This document shows, piece after piece, positions 29,108 to 44,100 of a stretch of 64,000 nt of DNA. Position 1 is the stretch's first letter; the number at the start of each line of letters is the position of its first letter. The notes under the pieces were generated by a model, which was given only the letters and a program-made list of their open reading frames with translations, was not told the origin of the DNA and searched no databases. This DNA is from Sipunculus nudus (Eukaryota > Annelida > Sipuncula > Golfingiida > Sipunculidae): assembly GCA_026874595.1 (NCBI GenBank), contig CM049307.1:92480330-92544329 (forward strand), given 5' to 3'. A program made the position numbers and the translations under genes.

Positions 29108-32100
29108 CGGCACATTGACCTTTAAGCCTAATGTACAAGTATGACTGCCGGCACATTGACCTTTAAGCCTTATGTACAAGTAAGACTGCCGGGACATTGA
29201 CCTTAAGCCTAATGTACAAGTAAGACTGCCGGTACTTTCTCCTTTAGGCGTGAAGTACAGGTAAGACTGCCGGCACATTGACCTTTAAGATGATGTACAA
29301 GTAAAACTGCCGGCACTTTCTCCTTTAAGCGTAAAGTACAGGTAAGACTGTGGGCACCTTGACCTTTAAGCCTAATGTACAAGTAAGACTGCCGGCATAT
29401 TGGCCTTTAAGCCTAATGTACAAGTAAGACTGCCGGCACATTGACCTTTAAGCCTGATGTACAAGTAAGACTGCCGGCACATTGACCTTTAAGCCTTATT
29501 TGCAAGTAAGACTGCCGGCACATTGACCTTCAAGCCTAATGTGCAAGTAAGACTGTCGCACATTGACCTTTAAGCCTAATGTACAAGTAAGACTGCCGGC
29601 ACATTGACCTTTTAGCCTAATGTACAAGTAAGACTGCTGCCACATTGACCTTTGAGCCTAATAAACAAGTAAGACTGTCCCACATTGACCTTTAAGCCTA
29701 ATGTACAAGTAAGACTGCCGGCACATTGACCTTTAAGCCTAATGTACAAGTAAGACTGCTGGCACATTGACCTTTGAGCCTAATAAACAAGTATGACTGT
29801 CCCACATTGACCTTTAAGCCTAATGTACAAGTAACATTGACATTTAAGCATAATGTCAAAGTAAAACTGTCGCACATTGACCTTTAAGCCTAATGTACAA
29901 GTAAGACTGCCGGCACATTTATCTTTAAGCCTAATGTACAAGTAAGACTGTCGCACATTGACCTTTAAGCCTAATGTACAAGTAAGACTGCCGGCACATT
30001 GACGTTTAAGCCTAATGTACAAGTAAGACTACCGGCACATTGAACTTAAAGCCTAATGTACAAGTAAGACTGCCTGCACATTGACCTTTAAGCCTAATGT
30101 ACAAGTTAAACTGTCGCACATTGACCTTTAAGCGTGATGTACAAGTAAGACTGCCGGCACATTGACCTTTAAGCCTAATGTACAAGTTAGACTGCCGGCA
30201 CATTAAACCTTATGGGTGATGTACATGTTAGACTGCCGGCACATTGACCTTTAAGATAATATACAAGTAAGACTGCCGGTACTTTCTCCTTAAAGTGTGA
30301 AGTACAGGTAAGACTGCCGGCACATTGACCTTTAAGCCTAATGTACAAGTAAGACTGCCGGCACATTGGCCTTAAAGCTTAATGTACAAGTAAGACTGCC
30401 GGCACATTGACCTTTAAGCCTAATATACAAGTTTGACTGTCGCAAATTGACCTTTAAGCCTATTGTACAAGTAAGACTGCCGGCACATTGACCTTTAAAC
30501 CTAATGTACAAGTTAGACTGTCGCACATTGACCTTTAAGCTTAATGAACAAGTAAGACTGCCGGAACATTGACCTTTAAACCTAATGTGCAAGATAGACT
30601 TTCGCACATTGACCTTAAAGCCTAATGTACAAGTAAGACTGCTGGCACATTGATCTTTAAGCCTAATGTACAAGTAAGAATGTCGCACATTGACCTTTAA
30701 ACCTAATGTACAAGTAAGACTGCCGGCACATTATCCTTTAAGGGTGATGTACATGTTAGACTGCCGGCACATTGACCTTTAAGATAATGTACAAGTAAGA
30801 CTGCCGGCACTTTCTCCCTCAAGCGTAAAGTACAGGTAAGACTGCCGGCAACTTGACCATTAGGCCTAATGTACAAGTATGACTCCTGGCACCTTGACCT
30901 TTAAGCCTAATGTACAAGTAAGACTGCTGGCACATTGACCTTTGAGCCTAATAAACAAGTAAGACTGTCCCACATTGACCTTTACGCCTAATGTACAAGT
31001 AGGACTGCCGGCACATTGACCTTTAAGCCTAATGTACAAGTATGACTGCCGGCACATTGACCTTTAAGCCTAATGCACAAGTAAGACTGCCGGCACCTTG
31101 ACCTTTAAGCCTAATGTACAAGTAAGACTGCCGGCACATTGGCCTTTAAGCCTAATCTAAAAGTAAGACTGCCGGCAAATTAACCTTTAAGCCTGATGTA
31201 CAAGTAAGACTGCCGGCACATTGACCTATAAGCCTAAAGTGCAAGTAAGACTGTCGCACATTGACCTTTAAGCCTAATGTACAAGTAAGGCTGCCGGCTC
31301 ATTGACCTTTGAGCCTAATGTACAAGTAAGACTGCTGGCACATTGACCTTTGAGCCTAATAAACAAGTAAGACTGCCGGCACATTGACCTTTAAGCCTAA
31401 TGTACAAGTAAGACTGCCGGCACATTGACCTTTAAGCCTAATATACAAGTAAGACTGTCGGCACATTGACCTTTAAGCCTAAGGTGCAAGTAAGACTGCC
31501 GGCACACTGACCTTTAAGCCTAATATACAAGTAAGACTGTCGGCACACTGACCTTTAAGCCTAAGGTGCAAGTAAGACTGCCGGCACCTTGACCTATAAG
31601 CCTAAGGTGCAAATAAGACTGCCGGCACATTGACCTTTAAGCCTAATATACAAGTAAGACTGCCGGCACATTGACCTTTAAGCCTAAGGTGCAAGTAAGA
31701 CTGCCGGCACATTGACCTTTGAGCCTAATGTACAAGTAAGACTGCCGGCACATTGACCTGTAAGCCTAAGGTGCAAGTAAGACTGCCGGCACATTGACCT
31801 ATAAGCCTAATGTACAAGTAAGACTGCCGGCACATTGACCTTTAAGCCTAAGGTGCAAGTAAGACTGCCGGCACATTGACCTATAAGCCTAATGTACAAG
31901 TAAGACTGCCGGCACATTGACCTTTAAGCCTAATGTGCAAGTAAGACTGTTGGCACATTGACCTTTGAGCCTGATAAACAAGTAAGACTGCCGGCACATT
32001 GACCTGTAAGCCTAATGTACAAGTAAGACTGTCGCATATTGACCTTTAAGCCTAATATACAAGTAAGACTGCCGGCACACTGACCTTTAAGGCTAATGGA

Positions 32101-35100
32101 CAAGTAAGACTGTCGCACATTGATCTTTAAGCCTAATGTACAAGTAAGAGTGCCGGCACATTGACCTTTAAGCCTAATGTACAAGTAAGAGTACCGGCAC
32201 ATTGACCTTTAAGCCTAATGTACAAGTAAGACTGCCTGCACATTGACCTTTAAGCCTAATGTACAAGTTAAACTATCGCACATTGAACTTTAACGTGATG
32301 TACAAGTAAGACTGCCGGCACATTGACCTTTAAGCCTAATGTACAAGTTAGACTGTCGGCACATTGACCTTCTAGATTAATGTACAAGTAAGACTACCGG
32401 CACATTCACCTTTATGCGTGATGTACAAGTAAGACTGCCGGCACATTATCCTTTATGGGTGATGTACATGTTAGACTACCGGCACATTGACCTTTAAGAT
32501 AATGTACAAGTAAGACAGCCGGCACTTTCTCCTTTAGGCGTAAAGTACATGTAAGACTGCCGGCACCTTGACCATTAAGCCTAATGTACAAGTATGACTG
32601 CCGGCACATTGACCTTTAAGCCCAATGTACAAGTAAGATTGCCGGCACATTGACCTTACGCCTAATGTACAAGTATGACTGCCGGCACCTTGACCATTAA
32701 GCCTAATGTACAAGTAAGACTGCCGGCACATTGATCTTTAAGCCTAATGTACAAGTAAGACTGTCGCACATTGACCTTTAAACCTAATGTACAAGTAAGA
32801 CTGCCGGCACATTGACCTTTAAGCCTAAGGTGCAAGTAAGACTGCCGGCACATTGACCTTTAAGCCTAATGGACAAGTAAGACTGCCGGCACATTGACCT
32901 TTAAGCCTAAGGCACAAGTAAGACTGACGGCACCTTGACCTTTAAGCCTGATGTACAAGTAAGACTGCCGGCACATTGACCTTTAAGCCTAATGTGCAAG
33001 TTAAACTATCGCACATTGACCTTTAAGCCTAATGTACAAGTAAGACTGTCGCACATTGACCTTTAAGCCTAATGTGCAAGTAAGACTGCCGGCACATTGA
33101 CCTATAAGCCTAAGGTGCAAGTAAGACTGCCGGCACATTGACCTATAAGCCTAATGTACAAGTAAGACTGCCGGCACATTGACCTTTAAGCCTAATGTAC
33201 AAGTAAGACTGCCGGCACATTGACCTTTAAGCCTAATGTGCAAGTAAGACTGCTGGCACATTGACCTTTGAGCCTAATAAACAAGTAAGACTGCCGGCAC
33301 ATTGACCTGTAAGCCTAATGTACAAGTAAGACTGTCGCATATTGACCTTTAAGCCTAATATACAAGTAAGACTGCCGGCACACTGACCTTTAAGCCTAAT
33401 GGACAAGTAAGACTGTCGCACATTGATCTTTAAGCCTAATGTACAAGTAAGAGGGCCGGCACATTGACCTTTAAGCCTAATGTACAAGTAAGACTACCGG
33501 CACATTGACCTTTAAGCCTAATGTACAAGTAAGACTGCCTGCACATTGACCTTTAAGCCTAATGTACAAGTTAAACTATCGCACATTGAACTTTAACGTG
33601 ATGTACAAATAAGACTGCCGGCACATTGACCTTTAAGCCTAATGTACAAGTTAGACTGTCCGCACATTGACCTTCTAGCTTAATGTACAAGTTAGACTGT
33701 CGGCACATTGACCTTCTAGCTTAATGTACAAGTAAGACTACCGGCACATTCACCTTTATGCGTGATGTACAAGTAAGACTGCCGGCACATTATCCTTTAA
33801 GGGTGATGTACATGTTAGACTACCGGCACAGTGACCTTTAAGATAATGTACAAGTAAGACTGCCGGCACTTTCTCCTTTAGGCGTAAAGTACATGTAAGA
33901 CTGCCGGCACCTTGACCATTAAGCCTAATGTACAAGTATAACTGCCGGCACATTAACCTTTAAGCCCAATGTACAAGTAAGATTGCCGGCACATTGACCT
34001 TACGCCTAATGTACAAGTAAGACTGCCGGCACATTATCCTTTAAGGGTGATGTACATGTTAGACTGCCGGCACATTGACCTTTAAGATAATATACAAGTA
34101 AGACTGCCGGTACTTTCTCCTTTAAGCGTAAAGTACAGGTAAGACTGCCGGCACTTTGACCATTAAGCCTAATGTACAAGTATGACTCCCGGCACATTGA
34201 CCTTTAAGCCCAATGTACAAATAAGACTGCCGGCACATTGACCTTTAAGCCTAATGTACAAGTATGACTGCCGGCACATTGACCTTTAAGCCTTATGTAC
34301 AAGTAAGACTGCCGGGACATTGACCTTAAGCCTAATGTACAAGTAAGACTGCCGGTATTTTCTCCTTTAAGCGTGAAGTACAGGTAAGACTGCCGGCACA
34401 TTGACCTTTAAGATGATGTACAAGTAAAACTGCCGGCACTTTCTCCTTTAAGCGTAAAGTACAGGTAAGACTGTCGGCACCTTGACCTTTAAGCCTAATG
34501 TACAAGTAAGACTGCCGGCATATTGGCCTTTAAGCCTAATGTACAAGTAAGACTGCCGGCACATTGACCTTTAAGCCTGATGTACAAGTAAGACTGCCGG
34601 CACATTGACCTTTAAGCCTTATGTGCAAGTAAGACTGCCGGCACATTGACCTTTAAGCCTAATGTACAAGTAAGACTGCCGGCACATTGACCTGTAAGCC
34701 TAATGTACAAGTAAGACTGTCGCACATTGACCTTTAAGCCTAATGTACAAGTAAGACTGCCGGCACATTGACCTTTAAGCCTAATGTGCAAGTAAGACTA
34801 CCGGCACATTGAACTTAAAGCCTAATGTACAAGTAAGACTGCCTGCACATTGACCTTTAAGCCTAATGTACAAGTTAACCTGTCGCACATTGACCTTTAA
34901 GCGTGATGTACAAGTAAGACTGCCGGCACATTGACCTTTAAGCCTAATGTACAAGTTAGACTACCGGCACATTAAACCTTATGGGTGATGTACATGTTAG
35001 ACTGCCGGCACATTGACCTTTAAGATAATATACAAGTAAGACTGCCGGTACTTTCTCCTTAAAGTGTGAAGTACAGGTAAGACTGCCGGCACATTGACCC

Positions 35101-38100
35101 TTAAGCCTAATGTACAAGTAAGACTGCCGGCACATTGGCCTTAAAGCCTAATGTACTAGTAAGACTGCCGGCACAATGACCTTTAAGCCTAATGTACAAG
35201 TTTGACTGTCGCAAATTGACCTTTAAGCCTATTGTACAAATAAGACTGCCGGCACATTGACCTTTAAACCTAATGTACAAGTTAGACTGTCGCACATTGA
35301 CCTTTAAGCCTAATGAACAAGTAAGACTGCCGGAACATTGACCTTTAAACCTAATGTACAAGTTAGACTGTCGCACATTGACCTTAAAGCCTAATGTACA
35401 AGTAAGACTGCCGGCACATTGATCTTTAAGCCTAATGTACAAGTAAGAATGTCGCACATTGACCTTTAAACCTAATGTACAAGTAAGACTGCCGGCACAT
35501 TATCCTTTAAGGGTGATGTACATGTTAGACTGCCGGCACATTGACCTTTAAGATAATGTACAAGTAAGACTGCCGGCACTTTCTCCCTCAAGCGTAAAGT
35601 ACAGGTAAGACTGCCGGCAACTTGACCATTAAGCCTAATGTACAAGTATGACTCCTGGCACCTTGACCTTTAAGCCTAATGTACAAGTAAGACTGCCGGC
35701 ACATTGGCCTTTAAGCCTAATGTACAAGTAAGACTGCCAGCACATTGACCTTTAAGACTAAGGCAAAAGTAAGACTGCCGGCACCTTGACCTTTAAGCCT
35801 AATGTACAAGTAAGACTGCCGGCACATTGGCCTTTAAGCCTAATCTACAAGTAAGACTGCCGGCAAATTAACCTTTAAGCCTGATGTACAAGTAAGACTG
35901 CCGGCAAATTGACCTATAAGCCTAATGTGCAAGTAAGACTGCCAGCACATTGACCTTTAAGCCTAATGTACAAGTAAGACTGCCGGCACATTGACCTTTA
36001 AGCCTAATGTGCAAGTAAGACTGCTGGCACATTGACCTTTGAGCCTAATAAACAAGTAAGACTGCCGGCACATTGACCTGTAAGCCTAATGTACAAGTAA
36101 GACTGTCGCATATTGACCTTTAAGCCTAATATACAAGTAAGACTGCCGGCACACTGACCTTTAAGCCTAATGGACAAGTAAGACTGTCGCACATTGATCT
36201 TTAAGCCTAATGTACAAGTAAGAGTGCCGGCACATTGACCTTTAAGCCTAATGTACAAGTAAGACTACCGGCACATTGACCTTTAAGCCTAATGTACAAG
36301 TAAGACTGCCGGCACCTTGACCATAAAGCCTAATGTACAAGTATGACTCCCGGCACATTGACCTTTAAGCCCAATGTACAAATAAGACTGCCGGCACATT
36401 GACCTTTAAGCCTAATGTACAAGTATGACTGCCGGCACATTGACCTTTAAGCCTTATGTACAAGTAAGACTGCCGGGACATTGACCTTAAGCCTAATGTA
36501 CAAGTAAGACTGCCGGTACTTTCTCCTTTAGGCGTGAAGTACAGGTAAGACTGCCGGCACATTGACCTTTAAGATGATGTACAAGTAAAACTGCCGGCAC
36601 TTTCTCCTTTAAGCGTAAAGTACAGGTAAGACTGTGGGCACCTTGACCTTTAAGCCTAATGTACAAGTAAGACTGCCGGCATATTGGCCTTTAAGCCTAA
36701 TGTACAAGTAAGACTGCCGGCACATTGACCTTTAAGCCTGATGTACAAGTAAGACTGCCGGCACATTGACCTTTAAGCCTTATGTGCAAGTAAGACTGCC
36801 GGCACATTGACCTTCAAGCCTAATGTGCAAGTAAGACTGTCGCACATTGACCTTTAAGCCTAATGTACAAGTAAGACTGCCGGCACATTGACCTTTTAGC
36901 CTAATGTACAAGTAAGACTGCTGCCACATTGACCTTTGAGCCTAATAAACAAGTAAGACTGTCCCACATTGACCTTTAAGCCTAATGTACAAGTAAGACT
37001 GCCGGCACATTGACCTTTAAGCCTAATGTACAAGTAAGACTGCTGGCACATTGACCTTTGAGCCTAATAAACAAGTATGACTGTCCCACATTGACCTTTA
37101 AGCCTAATGTACAAGTAACATTGACATTTAAGCATAATGTCAAAGTAAAACTGTCGCACATTGACCTTTAAGCCTAATGTACAAGTAAGACTGCCGGCAC
37201 ATTTATCTTTAAGCCTAATGTACAAGTAAGACTGTCGCACATTGACCTTTAAGCCTAATGTACAAGTAAGACTGCCGGCACATTGACGTTTAAGCCTAAT
37301 GTACAAGTAAGACTACCGGCACATTGAACTTAAAGCCTAATGTACAAGTAAGACTGCCTGCACATTGACCTTTAAGCCTAATGTACAAGTTAAACTGTCG
37401 CACATTGACCTTTAAGCGTGATGTACAAGTAAGACTGCCGGCACATTGACCTTTAAGCCTAATGTACAAGTTAGACTGCCGGCACATTAAACCTTATGGG
37501 TGATGTACATGTTAGACTGCCGGCACATTGACCTTTAAGATAATATACAAGTAAGACTGCCGGCACATTGGCCTTAAAGCCTAATGTACAAGTAAGACTG
37601 CCGGCACATTGACCTTTAAGCCTAATATACAAGTTTGACTGTCGCAAATTGACCTTTAAGCCTATTGTACAAGTAAGACTGCCGGCACATTGACCTTTAA
37701 ACCTAATGTACAAGTTAGACTGTCGCACATTGACCTTTAAGCTTAATGAACAAGTAAGACTGCCGAAACATTGACCTTTAAACCTAATGTGCAAGATAGA
37801 CTTTCGCACATTGACCTTAAAGCCTAATGTACAAGTAAGACTGCCGGCACATTGATCTTTAAGCCTAATGTACAAGTAAGAATGTCGCACATTGACCTTT
37901 AAACCTAATGTACAAGTAAGACTGCCGGCACATTATCCTTTAAGGGTGATGTACATGTTAGACTACCGGCACAGTGACCTTTAAGATAATGTTCAAGTAA
38001 GACTGCCGGCACTTTCTCCTTTAGGCGTAAAGTACATGTAAGACTGCCGGCACCTTGACCATTAAGCCTAATGTACAAGTATGACTGCCGGCACATTAAC

Positions 38101-41100
38101 CTTTAAGCCCAATGTACAAGTAAGATTGCCGGCACATTGACCTTACGCCTAATGTACAAGTAAGACTGCCGGCACATTAACCCTTAAGGTTGATGTACAT
38201 GTTAGACTGCCGGCACATTGACCTTTAAGATAATATACAAGTAAGACTGCCGGTACTTTCTCCTTTAAGCGTAAAGTACAGGTAAGACTGCCGGCACTTT
38301 GACCATTAAGCCTAATGTACAAGTATGACTCCCGGCACATTGACCTTTAAGCCCAATGTACAAATAAGACTGCCGGCACATTGACCTTTAAGCCTAATGT
38401 ACAAGTATGACTGCCGGCACATTGACCTTTAAGCCTTATGTACAAGTAAGACTGCCGGGACATTGACCTTAAGCCTAATGTACAAGTAAGACTGCCGGTA
38501 TTTTCTCCTTTAAGCGTGAAGTACAGGTAAGACTGCCGGCACATTGACCTTTAAGATGATGTACAAGTAAAACTGCCGGCACTTTCTCCTTTAAGCGTAA
38601 AGTACAGGTAAGACTGTCGGCACCTTGACCTTTAAGCCTAATGTACAAGTAAGACTGCCGGCATATTGGCCTTTAAGCCTAATGTACAAGTAAGACTGCC
38701 GGCACATTGACCTTTAAGCCTGATGTACAAGTAAGACTGCCGGCACATTGACCTTTAAGCCTTATGTGCAAGTAAGACTGCCGGCACATTGACCTTTAAG
38801 CCTAATGTACAAGTAAGACTGCCGGCACATTGACCTGTAAGCCTAATCTACAAGTAAGACTGTCGCACATTGACCTTTAAGCCTAATGTACAAGTAAGAC
38901 TGCCGGCACATTGACCTTTAAGCCTAATGTGCAAGTTAGACTACCGGCACATTGAACTTAAAGCCTAATGTACAAGTAAGACTGCCTGCACATTGACCTT
39001 TAAGCCTAATGAACAAGTTAAACTGTCGCACATTGACCTTTAAGCGTGATGTACAAGTAAGACTGCCGGCACATTGACCTTTAAGCCTAATGTACAAGTT
39101 AGACTGCCGGCACATTAAACCTTATGGGTGATGTACATGTTAGACTGCCGGCACATTGACCTTTAAGATAATATACAAGTAAGACTGCCGGTACTTTCTC
39201 CTTAAAGTGTGAAGTACAGGTAAGACTGCCGGCACATTGACCTTTAAGCCTAATGTAAAAGTAAGACTGCCGGCACATTGGCCTTAAAGCCTAATGTACT
39301 AGTAAGACTGCCGGCACAATGACCTTTAAGCCTAATGTACAAGTTTGACTGTCGCAAATTGACCTTTAAGCCTATTGTACAAATAAGACTGCCGGCACAT
39401 TGACCTTTAAACCTAATGTACAAGTTAGACTGTCGCACATTGACCTTTAAGCCTAATGAACAAGTAAGACTGCCGGAACATTGACCTTTAAACCTAATGT
39501 ACAAGTTAGACTGTCGCACATTGACCTTTAAGCCTAATGTACAAGTAAGACTGCCGGCACATTGATCTTTAAGCCTAATGTACAAGTAAGAATGTCGCAC
39601 ATTGACCTTTAAACCAAATGTACAAGTTAGACTGTCGCACATTGACCTTTAAGCCTAATGTACAAGTAAGACTGCCTGCACATTGACCTTTAAGCCTAAT
39701 GTACAAGTTAAACTATCGCACATTGAACTTTAACGTGATGTACAAATAAGACTGCCGGCACATTGACCTTTAAGCCTAATGTACAAGTTAGACTGTCGGC
39801 ACATTGACCTTCTAGCTTAATGTACAAGTAAGACTACCGGCACATTCACCTTTATGCGTGATGTACAAGTAAGACTGCCGGCACATTATCCTTTAAGGGT
39901 GATGTACATGTTAGACTACCGGCACATTGACCTTTAAGATAATGTACAAGTAAGACTGCCGGCACTTTCTCCTTTAGGCGTAAAGTACATGTAAGACTGC
40001 CGGCACGTTGACCATTAAGCCTAATGTACAAGTATGACTGCCGGCACATTGACCTTTAAGCCCAATGTACAAGTAAGATTGCCGGCACATTGACCTTACG
40101 CCTAATGTACAAGTAAGACTGGCGGCACATTAACCCTTAAGGGTGATGTACATGTTAGACTGCCGGCACATTGACCTTTAAGATTATATACAAGTAAGAC
40201 TGCCGGTACTTTCTCCTTTAAGCGTAAAGTACAGGTTAGACTGCCGGCACCTTGACCATTAAGCCTAATGTACAAGTATGACTCCCGGCACATTGACCTT
40301 TAAGCCCAATGTACAAATAAGACTGCCGGCACATTGACCTTTAAGCCTAATGTACAAGTATGACTGCCGGCACATTGACCTTTAAGCCTTATGTACAAGT
40401 AAGACTGCCGGGACATTGACCTTAAGCCTAATGTACAAGTAAGACTGCCGGTACTTTCTCCTTTAGGCGTGAAGTACAGGTAAGACTGCCGGCACATTGA
40501 CCTTTAAGATGATGTACAAGTAAAACTGCCGGCACTTTCTCCTTTAAGCGTAAAGTACAGGTAAGACTGTGGGCACCTTGACCTTTAAGCCTAATGTACA
40601 AGTAAGACTGCCGGCATATTGGCCTTTAAGCCTAATGTACAAGTAAGACTGCCGGCACATTGACCTTTAAGCCTGATGTACAAGTAAGACTGCCGGCACA
40701 TTGACCTTTAAGCCTTATGTGCAAGTAAGACTGCCGGCACATTGACCTTCAAGCCTAATGTGCAAGTAAGACTGTCGCACATTGACCTTTAAGCCTAATG
40801 TACAAGTAAGACTGCCGGCACATTGACCTTTTAGCCTAACGTACAAGTAAGACTGCTGCCACATTGACCTTTGAGCCTAATAAACAAGTAAGACTGTCCC
40901 ACATTGACCTTTAAGCCTAATGTACAAGTAAGACTGCCGGCACATTGACATTTAAGCCTAATGTACAAGTAAGACTGCTGGCACATTGACCTTTGAGCCT
41001 AATAAACAAGTATGACTGTCCCACATTGACCTTTAAGACTAATGTACAAGTAACATTGACATTTAAGCATAATGTCAAAGTAAAACTGTCGCACATTGAC

Positions 41101-44100
41101 CTTTAAGCCTAATGTACAAGTAAGACTGCCGGCACATTTATCTTTAAGCCTAATGTACAAGTAAGACTGTCGCACATTGACCTTTAAGCCTAATGTACAA
41201 GTAAGACTGCTGGCACATTGACGTTTAATCCTAATGTACAAGTAAGACTACCGGCACATTGAACTTAAAGCCTAATGTACAAGTAAGACTGCCTGCACAT
41301 TGACCTTTAAGCCTAATGTACAAGTTAAACTGTCGCCACATTGACCTTTAAGCGTGATGTACAAGTAAGACTGCCGGCACATTGACCTTTAAGCCTAATG
41401 TACAAGTTAGACTGCCGGCACATTAAACCTTATGGGTGATGTACATGTTAGACTGCCGGCACATTGACCTTCAAGATAATATACAAGTAAGACTGCCGGT
41501 ACTTTCTCCTTAAAGTGTGAAGTACAGGTAAGACTGCCGGCACATTGACCTTTAAGCCTAATGTACAAGTAAGACTGCCGGCACATTGGCCTTAAAGCCT
41601 AATGTACAAGTAAGACTGCCGGCACATTGACCTTTAAGCCTAATATACAAGTTTGACTGTCGCAAATTGACCTTTAAGCCTATTGTACAAGTAAGACTGC
41701 CGGCACATTGACCTTTAAACCTAATGTACAAGTTAGACTGTCGCACATTGACCTTTAAGCTTAATGAACAAGTAAGACTGCCGGAACATTGACCTTTAAA
41801 CCTAATGTGCAAGATAGACTTTCGCACATTGACTTTAAAGCCTAATGTACAAGTAAGACTGCCGGCACATTGATCTTTAAGCCTAATGTACAAGTAAGAA
41901 TGTCGCACATTGACCTTTAAACCTAATGTACAAGAAAGACTGCCGGCACATTATCCTTTAAGGGTGATGTACATGTTAGACTGCCGGCACATTGACCTTG
42001 AAGATAATGTACAAGTAAGACTGCCGGCACTTTCTCCCTCAAGCGTAAAGTACAGGTAAGACTGCCGGCAACTTGACCATTAAGCCTAATGTACAAGTAT
42101 GACTCCTGGCACCTTGACCTTTAAGCCTAATGTACAAGTAAGACTGCCGGCACATTGGCCTTTAAGCCCAAATTACAAGTAAGACTGCCGGCACATTGAC
42201 CTTTAAGCCTGATGTACAAGTAAGAGTGCCGGCACATTGACCTTTAAGCCTAATGTGCAAGTAAGACTGTCGCACATTGACCTTTAAGCCTAATGTACAA
42301 GTAAGCCTGCCGGCACGTTGACCTTTGAGCCTAATGTACAAGTAAGACTGCTGGCACATTGACCTTTGAGCCTAATAAACAAGTAAGACTGTCCCACATT
42401 GACCTTTACGCCTAATGTGCAAGTAGGACTGCCGGCACATTGACCTTTAAGCCTAATGTACAAGTAAGACTGCCGGCGCCTTGACCTTTAAGCCTAATGC
42501 ACAAGTAAGACTGCCGGCACCTTGACCTTTAAGCCTAATGTACAAGTAAGACTGCCGGCACATTGACCTTTAAGCCTAATGTACAAGTTAGACTGCCGGC
42601 ACATTAAACCTTATGGGTGATGTATATGTTAGACTGCCGGCACATTGACCTTTAAGATAATATACAAGTAAGACTGCCGGTACTTTCTCCTTAAAGTGTG
42701 AAGTACAGGTAAGACTGCCGGCACATTGACCTTTAAGCCTAATGTACAAGTAAGACTGCCGGCACATTGGCCTTAAAGCCTAATGTACTAGTAAGACTGC
42801 CGGCACAATGACCTTTAAGCCTAATGTACAAGTTTGACTGTCGCAAATTGACCTTTAAGCCTATTGTACAAATAAGACTGCCGGCACATTGACCTTTAAA
42901 CCTAATGTACAAGTTAGACTGTCGCACATTGACCTTCTAGCTTAATGTACAAGTAAGACTACCGGCACATTCACCTTTATGCGTGATGTACAAGTAAGAC
43001 TGCCGGCACATTATCCTTTAAGAGTGATGTACATGTAAGACTACCGGCACATTGACCTTTAAGATAATCTACAAGTAAGACTGCCTGCACATTGACCTTT
43101 AAGCCTAATGTACAAGTTAAACTATCGCACATTGAACTTTAACGTGATGTACAAATAAGACTGCCGGCACATTGACCTTTAAGATAATGTACAAGTAAGA
43201 CTGCCGGCACTTTCTCCCTCAAGCGTAAAGTACAGGTAAGACTGCCGGCAACTTGACCATTAAGCCTAATGTACAAGTATGACTCCTGGCACCTTGACCT
43301 TTAAGCCTAATGTACAAGTAAGACTGCCGGCACATTGGCCTTTAAGCCTAATGTACAAGTAAGACTGCCAGCACATTGACCTTTAAGCCTAAGGCAAAAG
43401 TAAGACTGCCGGCACCTTGACCTTTAAGCCTAATGTACAAGTAAGACTGCCGGCACATTGGCCTTTAAGCCTAATCTACAAGTAAGACTGCCGGCAAATT
43501 AACCTTTAAGCCTGTGGTACAAGTAAGACTGCCGGCAAATTGACCTATAAGCCTAATGTGCAAGTAAGACTGCCGGCACATTGACCTTTAAGCCTAATGT
43601 ACAAGTAAGACTGCCGGCACATTGACCTTTAAGCCTAATGTGCAAGTAAGACTGCTGGCACATTGACCTTTGAGCCTAATAAACAAGTAAGACTGCCGGC
43701 ACATTGACCTGTAAGCCTAATGTACAAGTAAGACTGTCGCATATTGACCTTTAAGCCTAATATACAAGTAAGACTGCCGGCACACTGACCTTTAAGCCTA
43801 ATGGACAAGTAAGACTGTCGCACATTGATCTTTAAGCCTAATGTACAAGTAAGAGTGCCGGCACATTGACCTGTAAGCCTAATGTACAAGTAAGACTACC
43901 GGCACATTGACCTTTAAGCCTAATGTACAAGTAAGACTGCCTGCACATTGACCTTTAAGCCTAATGTACTAGTTAAACTATCGCACATTGAACTTTAACG
44001 TGATGTACAAATAAGACTGCCGGCACATTGACCTTTAAGCCTAATGTACAAGTTAGACTGTCGGCACATTGACCTTCTAGCTTAATGTACAAGTAAGACT